Source: UBA1924 sp963976625
Lineage (GTDB): Bacteria > Planctomycetota > Phycisphaerae > Phycisphaerales > UBA1924
Assembly (NCBI GenBank): GCA_963976625.1
Contig: CAXBLA010000003.1
Span: forward strand, 62,001 to 126,000
DNA: 64,000 nucleotides
Direction of reading: 5' to 3'
Positions 36,052-45,000 of this stretch are shown in pieces (the stretch's first letter is position 1; every line of letters begins with the position of its first letter). The notes beneath the pieces were generated by a model. The model searched no databases and was not told the DNA's origin. It worked only from the letters and a program-made list of their open reading frames with translations. The translations under genes and the position numbers were made by a program.

Positions 36052-37757
36052 GGGGCACCCCCTGTTGTATCGATGGTTGAATCAACCTGAGCACGCACCA
36101 CCAACTCATGCGGCAGCGTCTCCTTTGCCAGCTCGACCTTGAGCACAAACTGGCGACCCCACCCGTCCTCGCCCACACGCACCCGCGAGATCGCCCCGAG
36201 CTTGACCTCAAACACGCCCTCGACGGCTTCGATCGAGCCGACAAAGTCGCTCAACGCCTGGCCCGCGTCCTGCTCACCCGCAGACACAGCCAGCCCGTTG
36301 ATATCGATAAACGGACTCCCCTGCTTGTACTCCCCGCGGATCTGCTGGATACGGACCGATTCCGTATTCATCTTCCCGAGGGCTTCAAGCATTACATCCC
36401 ACCGAGGCACATCGACGACCGTATCAGAGACCAGCTCTGACACATCGCAGATCGCACTCGACATCGATTGAGCCAGCGAACACTGCTCCTCAAAGTCATT
36501 GATGACACGCAGACGAGAAGCCTCACTCCCCATCATCGCTTTGATCTCCTGCTGCTCAATCACCGTGTCCGCATACTCAGCACCAATCCCCACTGCCACC
36601 AACGCAGCCCCCACCGCAAGGCCCCGGTTGAGCTTCTTCTTGAATCGTTCGTCCAGCGCAAGCTCGGGGAGCAAACCACTCGGACGCGTGGCCCCGCTGA
36701 CCATCGCATACTCGACCGTACCCTCGCCGAACGCCTCGACAACCTCACTCCGAGGGTGCTCATCGACATGCAGGTACATATCGATATGCTGAGCAAGCGA
36801 TTTTCCGATACATGGAATTGATGCGCCAGGCCCACAAATCTGAATATTCTTCGGCATGTCCAAGCCGCTGAGCCCGAACCGGAAAGTCTGCTTGATCTCG
36901 ATACAAAGCGTCTGGAGCACCGGGGCCAAGGCCGGGAGCACCGCCTGACGCAGATCAACCCCACCCACTTCTTTCGAGTCCATCGGGACCCCGTGCTCGA
37001 AGAGCATCCCATACGCCGTACGCAACTTGGCCGCCCCCTGCACCTGATCCTGTCCAGACTCCTGCTCATGCCCAAGATCATCGCCTTGGTCTTCGCCCGC
37101 TGCCAGCCCGGTCTTATACGCCTCGGCCAGCTTCCGATACCCGATCTGTGCGATCCGGACGAGCTGGAGCCCCTCCTCATTGGCAAACGCCATCGCACAC
37201 ACATCCGAACCAATATACACCACCGCCGTATCCGGCTCAGCCTTCAAAGCGATCCGCGAGGCCGTGCTCATCACCGAGACGCTCGTCGGGACCAGTGCCT
37301 TAACGGACACATTGCAACGGTTCAGCCACGCGTACAGCGACCGGAGCTGATCCTCACGCTCGCTGTACACCAACGCCATCGAGGTCTTCGATCGCGAACC
37401 ACACTCAGAGAGCATGTGGGTCTGCACCGAATCGCGAAACCCGACACTCTCGCGGATCTTCGCGATCCCCGCCGCCCGCGCCGATGCCGTATCAAGATCA
37501 AACGCGTGAACCTGCTGGGTCACGCTCGAAGACTGGTACATCACCACCGCGTTGCTGATCAATCGCGATGAAAACCGCGAGAGCAGCTGACGCAACGGCT
37601 GGTCATACCGCAACAGCCCATCAGCCCACGCATTGGTCCACATATCAGGATCAAGGTCCAGGCGTTCCGATTGAATCACCCGCCCCTTGCTCACGCGCGC
37701 CGCGCAGAGCATATCCGACGACAGGCTAATCACAAACTGATTCTTCGTATTCTTCAT
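36048..37757 (-). CDS. PilM/PilN fusion-like (GspL-like) actin-fold assembly protein
   Basis: 569 residues from MKNTKNQFVISLSSDML; a GTG 36 bp upstream is the alternative. The N-terminal ~330 residues have the actin-like PilM/GspL fold: FVISLSSDMLCAARV, ALVYSEREDQLRSLYAWLNRCNV (read in parts), TAVVYIGSDVCAMAF, IQICGPGASIPCIGKSLAQHI. A membrane helix (RGLAVGAALVAVGIGAEYA, ~residue 370) and a periplasmic PilN-like region follow, so one polypeptide covers the roles of PilM plus PilN. GspL of type II systems has the same layout. It would couple the ATPase ring to the inner-membrane platform. GGGG lies 6 bp before the ATG. Confidence 0.75.
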   Translation of the reverse strand: MKNTKNQFVISLSSDMLCAARVSKGRVIQSERLDLDPDMWTNAWADGLLRYDQPLRQLLSRFSSRLISNAVVMYQSSSVTQQVHAFDLDTASARAAGIAKIRESVGFRDSVQTHMLSECGSRSKTSMALVYSEREDQLRSLYAWLNRCNVSVKALVPTSVSVMSTASRIALKAEPDTAVVYIGSDVCAMAFANEEGLQLVRIAQIGYRKLAEAYKTGLAAGEDQGDDLGHEQESGQDQVQGAAKLRTAYGMLFEHGVPMDSKEVGGVDLRQAVLPALAPVLQTLCIEIKQTFRFGLSGLDMPKNIQICGPGASIPCIGKSLAQHIDMYLHVDEHPRSEVVEAFGEGTVEYAMVSGATRPSGLLPELALDERFKKKLNRGLAVGAALVAVGIGAEYADTVIEQQEIKAMMGSEASRLRVINDFEEQCSLAQSMSSAICDVSELVSDTVVDVPRWDVMLEALGKMNTESVRIQQIRGEYKQGSPFIDINGLAVSAGEQDAGQALSDFVGSIEAVEGVFEVKLGAISRVRVGEDGWGRQFVLKVELAKETLPHELVVRAQVDSTIDTTGGAP

Positions 37758-37909
37758 GCGTATCCCCAAACAATAGAGTCTCGTAGAGACCACCTAGATC
37801 GTCCAATTGCAGCACAAACTCCGTCACAATCACGCTTCTCACACCATTCCACCCAGCACACCCCTAGAATCGGGGTCAAACCAGAACCCCAGTCCATGCT
37901 TCCCAATTC

Positions 37910-38278
37910 TTATCGCACCGTAAACTCCACTCGCCGACGAGCATCCCCGCTCGTGCCTTCAACAATCGCCACCCCATCCTCGCCGGGCACCTGCATAAAC
38001 CCGATCCGCTGCCCCCCCAGCACAATCTCATCGCCCTCGATCGGCATCTGGGCCCGACCAATAATCGCATTCATCAAAATCACCCCACCACTCTCGGCCC
38101 CATAGAACGCCCGGGCAGTCTCCACCCGCATCGTCGCAAGATCAGCCTCTTCACGCACCGGGCGGATCGACCCCGCAACCACCAACGCCAGCATCGCCAT
38201 CACCACCACGATCACCACCAGCACCGTCCCACGACGATCACTGGGCAATCCGCGTGTCCTCTTCTGTTCTTCGTTCAT
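37910..38278 (-). CDS. Short GspK/PilX-like minor pseudopilin
   Basis: 122 residues. Basic N-terminus then RRGTVLVVIVVVMAMLALVV, a pseudopilin-like hydrophobic helix with no Glu at position 5, as in GspK. The rest (ARAFYGAESGGVILMNAIIG) matches the helix after the prepilin segment of PilX/GspK proteins ('AExxA' motif). True GspK proteins are ~300 residues, so this is a reduced version. The start at 38278 overlaps the stop of the upstream J-like gene (ATGA). A 152-bp gap then separates it from the PilM/N gene, where an internal promoter could lie. Confidence 0.6.
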   Translation of the reverse strand: MNEEQKRTRGLPSDRRGTVLVVIVVVMAMLALVVAGSIRPVREEADLATMRVETARAFYGAESGGVILMNAIIGRAQMPIEGDEIVLGGQRIGFMQVPGEDGVAIVEGTSGDARRRVEFTVR

Positions 38279-38796
38279 GACGGATCCTCCTGCCCAATCC
38301 ACACCCGCGGATGGGCCAGCACACTCATCACCACGCCCTGCGTCTCGATTTCGATCTCAAACCGGTGCGTCAAGCCTGGTGTCAGCCGGACATCCGTCAC
38401 CCCGTCATCACCGATGTACCGGATCTCAAACGAATCCACCTCAACACACAGCGGCACCGAATCGCCGCCGAGCACAAGCAGCTCCAGGGTCGTCCCGTTC
38501 AGCTCAAATCCAGTGCCATCCGTGAACTCCACCGAGCTCGCCGTCGAGCTCAAAATCCCGACACCCGTTTCGTCCTCACCGATCGGCGCCTCACGCACCA
38601 CCCGCGTCACCCGATCGAGCGCAAACGCCGCCCGCTCCGTCGATCCGCGCACCTGGCGAGCAACAACATACGAATCCGAGGCCGAAGCAATCACCGGCAT
38701 CAGCGTCACACTGATAATCGACATCACCACCACCGCAGCAAGCAGCTCCAGAAGTGTAAATCCAGCCCGATTGATCGTCATACTTCTCCGCATCAC
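38275..38796 (-). CDS. GspJ/PilW-like minor pseudopilin
   Basis: 173 residues with a type III prepilin signal INRAG/FTLLELLAAVVVMSIISVTLMP: the Gly-Phe cleavage site and Glu at +5 are present. Downstream: SYVVARQVRGSTERAAFALDRVTRVVREAP, then a beta-rich domain (VGILSSTASSVEFTDGTGFEL), typical of GspJ. Overlaps both neighbours by 4 bp. The prepilin peptidase needed to process it is not in the window. Confidence 0.78.
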   Translation of the reverse strand: MMRRSMTINRAGFTLLELLAAVVVMSIISVTLMPVIASASDSYVVARQVRGSTERAAFALDRVTRVVREAPIGEDETGVGILSSTASSVEFTDGTGFELNGTTLELLVLGGDSVPLCVEVDSFEIRYIGDDGVTDVRLTPGLTHRFEIEIETQGVVMSVLAHPRVWIGQEDPS

Positions 38797-39293
38797 ATCT
38801 CCGAGACCATCACCGACACCGGCATATCAAACGAGTCACTGCTCGCCGACACATACACCACCCGCACCGTCACCACCCGAAACACATTGTCTTCTTCGTC
38901 CTCAGAGACCTCGCCATCAGAACCAACCTGCTCACCGATGCGCACGGTGTAGCTCAGCCCCACATCGGTATACGCCCGGGTCACATTGACCAAACGCGCA
39001 TAAAGCCCAGTCGTGTCATCCAGCAGGTAGGTATCCTCATCACCCAGGGCCGCAAACCCAAGCAGCTCATCCCGGCTCGTCATGTCCGCCATCACCGTCT
39101 CAAGCACAATCGTGCTCAAAAAAGTCGCCCGCGTCGTATTGATCGCGTCAACCCGCCCCGAAGCCGCCGAATCCATCATGTTGAGCGTCGGCGGCACCGC
39201 GATCGCCAAAACGATCACCGCGATCACCACCTCAATCAGCGTGAATGCCCGCCGAGGACTGAGCTTACTGTTTGGTGCACAAACCGAACTCAT
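38793..39293 (-). CDS. GspI/PilV-like minor pseudopilin
   Basis: 166 residues. Prepilin-like N-terminus SPRRA/FTLIEVVIAVIVLAIAVPPTL with Ala rather than Gly before the cleavage site and Glu at +5. The region after the helix (NTTRATFLSTIVLETVMADM) matches the GspI/PilV pattern where several residues are followed by an E-x-x pair in the second helix. The C-terminal half has an acidic EVSEDEEDNVFR stretch. 4-bp overlaps on both sides place it in the same translational unit as the H-like and J-like genes. Confidence 0.75.
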   Translation of the reverse strand: MSSVCAPNSKLSPRRAFTLIEVVIAVIVLAIAVPPTLNMMDSAASGRVDAINTTRATFLSTIVLETVMADMTSRDELLGFAALGDEDTYLLDDTTGLYARLVNVTRAYTDVGLSYTVRIGEQVGSDGEVSEDEEDNVFRVVTVRVVYVSASSDSFDMPVSVMVSEM

Positions 39294-39841
39294 TCAATCT
39301 CCCCCACCATCCCAGAATACGGATACACCGCCACCTGTTCGCCAGAGCCCAACTCGACAATCGCCTCGAGCGTGTTGAGTTCCTCGAACACACCCGCCTG
39401 CGAACGCATATGCGGGCTCGATTCGAAGTCAAACCAGACCGTGCCCGTCCCGCCCACGCCGTCGCCGTTGCGAAACGAAACCAACTCCACACCCGGATAA
39501 ACAACCCCAAGATCAATCGACCGGGCACGCCCCGTCAACGGATCAATCTCCGTTTCAACCTCCCCCAAATCGTTGATGAGCACCACCGTGATGGTTGAAC
39601 GCTCCAGATCAATCGCAAGCCCATGGGGCATCCCCGACGCGACCGCAAGCCCCTTGGCCACCTCGATCATCCGAACCAGATCATCGCGTGCCGCGCCCTC
39701 GCGCATCGTACGGACATTGCTCATCGCCGGGATCACCGACGCCGACACAATCCCCATGATGACGACAACGACAACCAGCTCCACCATCGTGAAACCACGC
39801 CGAGCCGAGCACCGCCGAAATGGACAATCTGCTTGCTTCAT
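39290..39841 (-). CDS. GspH/FimT-like minor pseudopilin
   Basis: 183 residues. Prepilin signal ARRG/FTMVELVVVVVIMGIVSASVIP with Glu at +5, followed by DDLVRMIEVAKGLAVASGMPHGLAIDLERSTITVVLIND (read in parts), the classic GspH/FimT helix and 'xxAxxxGxxxxL' beta strand. It lies 3 bp downstream of the G-like gene stop and overlaps the I-like gene by 4 bp. Confidence 0.78.
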   Translation of the reverse strand: MKQADCPFRRCSARRGFTMVELVVVVVIMGIVSASVIPAMSNVRTMREGAARDDLVRMIEVAKGLAVASGMPHGLAIDLERSTITVVLINDLGEVETEIDPLTGRARSIDLGVVYPGVELVSFRNGDGVGGTGTVWFDFESSPHMRSQAGVFEELNTLEAIVELGSGEQVAVYPYSGMVGEIE

Positions 39842-39844
39842 CGC

Positions 39845-40333
39845 TTAAAACTCATTCGCCGAAAGGACCGATCCGCTCCCGTCAGGCGTGTTGGTCGCCG
39901 CGTCCGTATTGGCATAGAAAATCGCCACCGGCGGCGTCGCATCATTATCCACAAAGTAGTTCCACCCCGCGAGCGTCGGGTTCGATACCGCCCGAGCAGA
40001 AGCCTGCGCGAAGCTCACGCTCTGGATCGCGCCCACATTCGTAAACGGATTCATCGGCACATCAAACTTGATCACCGACCCATCACGCAGCTCCTCGATC
40101 GTCGGATACGGATCGTCCCCCCGGATCACCGCGCTCGTGCGATAGGTCGCGATCGAAGACCGCACCCCCGCCACCGTACTCTGGACCGCCGAAGCGCGTG
40201 CGTCATCGCTCGCCGAAGCAAACTTGGGGATCGCCACCGCCGCCAAGACCCCGAGGATTACGATGACAATCAGCACCTCGATCATCGTGAACGCACGCCG
40301 ACTCACGCCTGCTGTTTTCTGTACACTGTTCAT
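39845..40333 (-). CDS. GspG-like major pseudopilin
   Basis: 162 residues. SRRA/FTMIEVLIVIVILGVLAAVAIPKFASASDDARASAV (read in parts) is close to the major pseudopilin/type IVa pilin consensus with Glu at +5 and the AxPKF turn. The remainder has a short variable domain with PMNPFTNVG, GWNYFVDNDATPPVAIFYAN, resembling GspG's 'DPWGxPYxY' region loosely. It is the first pilin of the series and sits between the gspF gene (13 bp upstream) and the minor pseudopilins; most likely the major subunit of the pseudopilus. Confidence 0.8.
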   Translation of the reverse strand: MNSVQKTAGVSRRAFTMIEVLIVIVILGVLAAVAIPKFASASDDARASAVQSTVAGVRSSIATYRTSAVIRGDDPYPTIEELRDGSVIKFDVPMNPFTNVGAIQSVSFAQASARAVSNPTLAGWNYFVDNDATPPVAIFYANTDAATNTPDGSGSVLSANEF

Positions 40334-40346
40334 GTTGATTCCCTCA

Positions 40347-41555
40347 TCATTTGTTGATACTGATCATCTGCCACATCGGCAAGAACACCGACAACGCCAC
40401 AAGCAGGACAATCCCCGCCATCGCGATCGTGATCATCGGCTCAATTATCGTGTTGATGTTCTTCGCCAGATAGTCCGACTGCCGATCGTAATGCCGCGCA
40501 ATAATCGATCCAGCCCGGGCGACCTCCTTCGAGTTCTTGCCCGACCCAAAGAGCCGCCTGGCAAAGCTCGGCAACCCATGCGCCTTGTTGATCACATCGC
40601 CAAGCGACTCACCGCTCCGCATCTGATCACACATCCGCACACACTCGGCCTGAAACACCGGACGCCCCGTCGCGCTCCCCGCGATCTCCATCGCGTCGAT
40701 CACCTCAACACCCGACTCAAGCCCGATGCTCATCACCCGGCTAAACCGAGCCGTCGTCACCGAGGTAAACATCGACCCAATATACGGCAGCTTATGGATC
40801 AACACCTCAAGCCGGTATCGCCCCTTAGGATGCTTCCACGCCCGGCGCAGAGCCCATACAAACAGTATCGCCACAGCCAAGTATGCCCACCAATGAGCCG
40901 TCATAGATCCGCCCATCGCCCGGATCACCCGCGTCGTCACCGGCAGCTCAACACCATTGGACTCAAAGATCGTCGCGAACTTGGGCACCACAAAGATCAC
41001 GATCACACTCACCGCCAGCGCCACAAAGCACACCACGATAATCGGATAGCTCAGCGCCCGCTTGATCTGCTGGCGGGTCTCGATATTCCGATCCAGCATG
41101 TCGGCTAGGTGCGTCGTCACCGGACCAATCTGCCCGGTATTCTCCGCGGACCGCAGCGTATCAATATACACATCCCCGAACACATGCTTGTACTTAGCAA
41201 ACGCCCCGGTCACCTTCTCGCCCGACTCAATCATCGTCGCGATATCCGTCACCATGTCCCGGAGCGTCTCATTCTTCTCGTGCTCGGCGATCGACATCAG
41301 CCCCCGAGCAATCGGGATGTTGGCCTCGACAAGCACGCTCATCTCGCGCGTCAGCAGTGCGATCTCGTGCTGCGTCACCCGCTTCTTGCTCATCGAGAAC
41401 ATCGCTGAGCCCGACGAAGCCTTCAGCGACATCGGAACAAGCCCGAGCCGCGAGAGCTTACCGAACGCATCGTCCTCGCAGGACGCATCTATCGAGCCCT
41501 TGCACAGGGCGCCCTCATCGTTGATCGCTTTGTAGATATATGAAGTCGAACTCAT
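40347..41555 (-). CDS. gspF: GspF/PilC-type inner-membrane platform protein
   Basis: 402 residues. N-terminal YIYKAINDEGALCKGSIDA (GspF start motif 'YxYxAxdxxGkxxxG'), then two repeated cytoplasmic-plus-membrane T2SSF modules: LLTREMSVLVEANIPIARGL...LSYPIIVVCFVALAVSVIVIFVVPKF (read in parts) and FSRVMSIGLESGVEVIDAME...IIEPMITIAMAGIVLLVAL. Three to four membrane helices as in GspF/PilC/BfpE. It recruits the ATPase GspE and the pseudopilins. 45 bp after the gspE stop. Confidence 0.9.
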   Translation of the reverse strand: MSSTSYIYKAINDEGALCKGSIDASCEDDAFGKLSRLGLVPMSLKASSGSAMFSMSKKRVTQHEIALLTREMSVLVEANIPIARGLMSIAEHEKNETLRDMVTDIATMIESGEKVTGAFAKYKHVFGDVYIDTLRSAENTGQIGPVTTHLADMLDRNIETRQQIKRALSYPIIVVCFVALAVSVIVIFVVPKFATIFESNGVELPVTTRVIRAMGGSMTAHWWAYLAVAILFVWALRRAWKHPKGRYRLEVLIHKLPYIGSMFTSVTTARFSRVMSIGLESGVEVIDAMEIAGSATGRPVFQAECVRMCDQMRSGESLGDVINKAHGLPSFARRLFGSGKNSKEVARAGSIIARHYDRQSDYLAKNINTIIEPMITIAMAGIVLLVALSVFLPMWQMISINK

Positions 41556-41600
41556 CGCCGCCCCTTTGCTCGCTGCTGAATCTGATCCCGCAACACCTGA

Positions 41601-43298
41601 TCACGCAACCTTCTTGTACAGATCCTCATCGCCACCATCCGTGAGCTTGATATCAATCGTCGCGTGCAGCTTCTTAACCTCGTCAAGCGTCGTCAGCCCA
41701 ATCCTCGCCTTCTCGATACCGTCCTTGAGCATCAAACGCATGCCCTCGCCCTGCGCCACTTCGGCGATCTCCGAAGCACTCGCCCCGCGATCAACCAACT
41801 CACGCACCGCGTGCGTCGCACACAACAGCTCATACACGCCGATCCGCCCCTTGTAGCCCATGTTCATACAGCTCGGACACCCGCAGCTCTTGACAAACGA
41901 GTCCCCGCCCCCAGGCTTAATCCCCAACTCACGCATCGCATCGCCATAATCCTGGTCCGGCTCGCAGCAATCCGTGCACACCCGGCGCACAAGCCGCTGG
42001 GCCATCACCCCGAGGAGCGCATTGTGGATCGCAAACGCCGGCACCCCGAACTCACGCAATCGAGGGATCGCCCCGATCGAGTCATTCGTATGCAGCGTCG
42101 AGAACACCAAATGCCCCGTCAACGCAGACTGCACAGCGATCTTGGCCGTCTCCGGATCACGGATCTCACCGAGCAAGATCACATCCGGGTCCTGACGCAG
42201 CATCGAACGCAGCGCGCTGGCAAAGTCCAGCCCGATCTCCGCATTCGCCTGCACCTGACGGATCAGAGGCAGTCGAATTTCTACCGGATCTTCAATCGTC
42301 ATGATGTTCCGCTCGGGCACATTGATCTCATTGAGCGCCGTATACAGCGTCGTCGTCTTACCAGAACCCGTCGGCCCCGTAATCAAAATAATCCCGTGCG
42401 GCTTAGAAATCATCTGCGAGAACCCATCCTCGACATCGCGAGGCATCCCCAAGTCCTTCACCTGCCCGATCGAGCTCGCCGTGCTCAACAAACGCAGCAC
42501 CGCATTCTCACCATGTATCGTCGGGATGATGCTCAACCGAACATCAATCGCCACGCCATTGTGCTTAAACCTGAACTTCCCGTCCTGAGGACGCCGCGTC
42601 TGCGTCACATCCAGATGCGCCATCACCTTCAGACGCTGGATCATCCCCTCGTGCATCCCAAGCTCCGGCCCACGATGCGACTGGAGCACCCCGTCCACGC
42701 GATACCGGAGCAGCAGCTTCTTCTCATCCGGATTGATATGGATATCGCTCGCCTGAAGCTCCGCCGCCGAGAACAGAATCTGGTTCACCGCCGCGACCAC
42801 CGGCTCCTGGTCAGACTCAACAACAAGATCATCGATCCCGTCCTCCACCTCACCAGAACCCGAATCGAGCGTGTACGCCCGGGTGATCAGCATCCGCAGC
42901 TGCTGCGCATCGCACACCACCGGGTCGATCTGCCCCTTAAATATCTGCCGAAGCTCGTCGATCGCCTGAAGATCCAACGGATCCTCCATCCCCACCGTCA
43001 CCGTGTCCCCGAGAATAAACAACGGGAACACACGCAGACGCTCGGAAACAGACTTGGGCATCCGACGCGACTGTCGAATATCAATATCAAACTTGCGGAT
43101 ATCCGCGAACGGATACTCACAAATCGAAGCCTTGACCAACGCCACATCATAAGGCGAAACAATGTTCGTCTTGATGACCGCATTGTCAAAGTCCAGATCA
43201 CCGCCCTCGATCGTCTCACGCAGCCGAAGGGCATCCGCCTCACTCAGCTTGTCCGCCTCGACCAACGCCTTGAGAATAAACTCTGAAGTATTAAGCAT
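41601..43298 (-). CDS. gspE: GspE/PilB-type secretion ATPase
   Basis: 565 residues. N-terminal MshEN/GspE-N region (~150 residues), then the AAA-like hexameric ATPase: ILITGPTGSGKTTTLYTALNEI (read in parts; Walker A), MTIEDPVEIRLPLIRQVQ (Asp box), MLRQDPDVILLGEIRDPETA (Walker B and following), TGHLVFSTLHTNDSIGAIPRL (His box). A tetracysteine zinc motif CTDCCEP...CGCPSCMNMGYKGRIGVYELL (read in parts) marks PilB/GspE rather than PilT. It powers pseudopilus extension. The start at 43298 overlaps the PilZ gene by 8 bp. Confidence 0.93.
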   Translation of the reverse strand: MLNTSEFILKALVEADKLSEADALRLRETIEGGDLDFDNAVIKTNIVSPYDVALVKASICEYPFADIRKFDIDIRQSRRMPKSVSERLRVFPLFILGDTVTVGMEDPLDLQAIDELRQIFKGQIDPVVCDAQQLRMLITRAYTLDSGSGEVEDGIDDLVVESDQEPVVAAVNQILFSAAELQASDIHINPDEKKLLLRYRVDGVLQSHRGPELGMHEGMIQRLKVMAHLDVTQTRRPQDGKFRFKHNGVAIDVRLSIIPTIHGENAVLRLLSTASSIGQVKDLGMPRDVEDGFSQMISKPHGIILITGPTGSGKTTTLYTALNEINVPERNIMTIEDPVEIRLPLIRQVQANAEIGLDFASALRSMLRQDPDVILLGEIRDPETAKIAVQSALTGHLVFSTLHTNDSIGAIPRLREFGVPAFAIHNALLGVMAQRLVRRVCTDCCEPDQDYGDAMRELGIKPGGGDSFVKSCGCPSCMNMGYKGRIGVYELLCATHAVRELVDRGASASEIAEVAQGEGMRLMLKDGIEKARIGLTTLDEVKKLHATIDIKLTDGGDEDLYKKVA

Positions 43299-43758
43299 CC
43301 CCACGCCCCCCGAATGTATCTCCAGCATCGCCAGCGTCACCAAGCCCATCTGCCTGGTCCGCTTCGCCATCCAAGAGATCAATCAAACGATCAATCGCCG
43401 CTTGCGTTTCATCTTCAACATTAACAAACGCACACCCCACCAGATAGGAAGGGCGTCGATCCGTCATCTGCACCCGCTTGACCTGCATCTCACACCGCAG
43501 CATCGTCTCGCCGGCATGGGCACCAAAGCCCGGCACCGCGATCTCCAGATGCAGCCCACGAGCAAAGAAGGCGTCAGACACAAATCCGATCCCGCCCTCG
43601 GCAAAGTCAACAAGCTCAACGCCCATCCAGCGGTTCTCATCAACAACGCCCTTGGCGAACTGAACCTGATCCAGATGCTGCATCCCGACACGCACCTTCG
43701 AAGGCAGCGATATCTCAAACCGCTCCGTCCGCCGAACTATGAGACCATTAGAAGCCAT
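43291..43758 (-). CDS. PilZ-like domain protein
   Basis: 155 residues. N-terminal RRTERFEISLPSKVRV resembles the PilZ RxxxR segment, and VDFAEGGIGFVSD matches the D/NxSxxG motif loosely (Ala-Glu replaces Ser), so c-di-GMP binding is plausible but the motif is degenerate. The acidic Gly/Asp-rich tail (DGEADQADGLGDAGDAGD) is low complexity. First gene of the secretion cluster; the c-di-GMP link, if real, would control the ATPase encoded next. A 396-bp upstream gap holds the likely operon promoter. Confidence 0.6.
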   Translation of the reverse strand: MASNGLIVRRTERFEISLPSKVRVGMQHLDQVQFAKGVVDENRWMGVELVDFAEGGIGFVSDAFFARGLHLEIAVPGFGAHAGETMLRCEMQVKRVQMTDRRPSYLVGCAFVNVEDETQAAIDRLIDLLDGEADQADGLGDAGDAGDTFGGRGDA

Positions 43759-44154
43759 CTCGTTTCTCCTTTGAGCATTGGGCCGTAGCCACCAGCCATC
43801 GCTGATGGGGAATAGGGATCGAAAGGGATCTCTGTCTCATAAATCGGAGCATCCCCCCCTCCACTGAACCCTGATCAACCCAAATCTGAGTCTTCCCCCC
43901 CAAATCCAGCGGGAATCCCGCTCAACCGCCGAAAATTCCACCATGCTCTGCGCAATATCCTTGTTTTTGACCAAACACCCCAGCTATACTCTCAGCCCGG
44001 ATTGATCGGGTCCGGGACGCCCACGATTGGGCACCTTTCGTATATAAACAGTTTGGCTGACAGCACCTCCGCTTCAGCCGCAATTCGTCACCAAAGCGCC
44101 CTCTGCAGCACCGATCAAGCTGCCGGTGCCGCTGACAAGGAACGGATCAGTATC
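43759..44154. other. Divergent control region between the secretion cluster and rpsB
   Basis: No gene is visible in 396 bp. The left part precedes the PilZ gene (- strand). The right part contains a candidate rpsB promoter (43961-43990), a ~160-nt rpsB leader, and a possible hairpin CAGCACCG...CGGTGCCGCTG at 44106-44134 just before the ribosome site, which could take part in r-protein feedback. Confidence 0.45.
43961..43990 (+). promoter_or_regulatory. Candidate sigma70-type promoter for rpsB-tsf
   Basis: TTGTTT (43961-43966) and TATACT (43985-43990) are separated by 18 bp. The promoter proposed for the RRM gene has the same layout (TTGTTA-18-TAAACT), with a shared TTGACC-like stretch inside the spacer. 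Confidence 0.5.
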
Positions 44155-45000
44155 ATGGCCAACACACTCGTACAAGACCTCATCGAATCGGGCATCCACT
44201 TCGGACAGCGCTCAAGCAGCTGGAACCCGAAGATGACCCCCTACATCTACGGCAAGCGCAACGGTATCCACATCATCGATATCAAAGAGACCGTCAAAGG
44301 CCTCCTCCTCGCACGCAAATACATCACCAAAACAGTCGCCGGCGGCAAGGATGTCTGCTTCGTAGGCACCAAGCGCCAGGCAAAGGGCGTCATCGAACAA
44401 CGCGTCGGCGATGTCGAGATGCACTATGTCACCGAACGCTGGCTCGGCGGCACCCTCACCAACTTCTCCACCATCCGCAGCCGCCTCAAGCGCCTCGAAG
44501 AACTCGAAGCCATCGAAGCTGAAGACAACTTCGAGAGCTACTCCAAGAAAATGGAATCACAGCTCCGCCGCGAGATGCGCAAGATCAAGCGAAACCTCGA
44601 CGGCATCCGCAAGATGCACAAGATGCCAGGCATCGTCGTCGCCATCGATGTCAACCGCGAGACCACCGCCCTGCGTGAAGCACGCAAGCTCGGAATCCCA
44701 ACCATCTGCCTCATCGACACCGACGGCGACCCAGACATGGTCGACATCGCCATCCCAGGCAACGACGACTCCATGCGCTCCATCGATGTCATCGTCAGCG
44801 AGCTCTGCAAAGCCATCTCCGACGGCAAGCAGTCACGCGTCGAATCAAGCAAGGGCCGCGATGACGCATCCGCAACCTCAGACGGCGCACCACGCCGCTC
44901 GAGCCGCTCGCAGTTCCGCGCCGACGAGAAGCCAGCAGCACCCGCCGCAGAAACAGCAGCAGATGCCGCACCAGCCAAGGCACCCGCCAGCGCTGAATAA
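44155..45000 (+). CDS. rpsB: 30S ribosomal protein S2
   Basis: 281 residues. Core S2 motifs: LIESGIHFGQRSSSWNPKM, PYIYGKRNGIHIIDIKETV, VCFVGTKRQAKGVIEQ, YVTERWLGGTLTNFSTIRSRLKRLEELE (read in parts), MPGIVVAIDVNRETTALREARKLGIPTICLIDTDGDP (read in parts), IPGNDDSMRSIDVIV. The C-terminal ~50 residues (RSSRSQFRADEKPAAPAAETAADAAPAK) are an Ala/Pro/charged extension not needed for the fold. An in-frame ATG at 44002 is rejected because it lies in the leader next to the promoter. The gene ends in the 9-bp GCTGAATAA tandem repeat. Followed by tsf, the common bacterial order. Confidence 0.97.
   Translation: MANTLVQDLIESGIHFGQRSSSWNPKMTPYIYGKRNGIHIIDIKETVKGLLLARKYITKTVAGGKDVCFVGTKRQAKGVIEQRVGDVEMHYVTERWLGGTLTNFSTIRSRLKRLEELEAIEAEDNFESYSKKMESQLRREMRKIKRNLDGIRKMHKMPGIVVAIDVNRETTALREARKLGIPTICLIDTDGDPDMVDIAIPGNDDSMRSIDVIVSELCKAISDGKQSRVESSKGRDDASATSDGAPRRSSRSQFRADEKPAAPAAETAADAAPAKAPASAE

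Noticed and set aside
41664..43286. A 540-codon open frame on the + strand opposite the secretion ATPase
   Set aside because: It is antisense to an intact gspE with all Walker/Asp/His motifs; the frame has Arg/His/Pro-rich shadow composition and no ribosome site.
34889..43758. Calling the cluster a type IV pilus machine with twitching motility
   Set aside because: No pilT retraction ATPase or pilin-length major subunit is present, and the G-H-I-J-K-like order fits type II secretion better; the question is left partly open.
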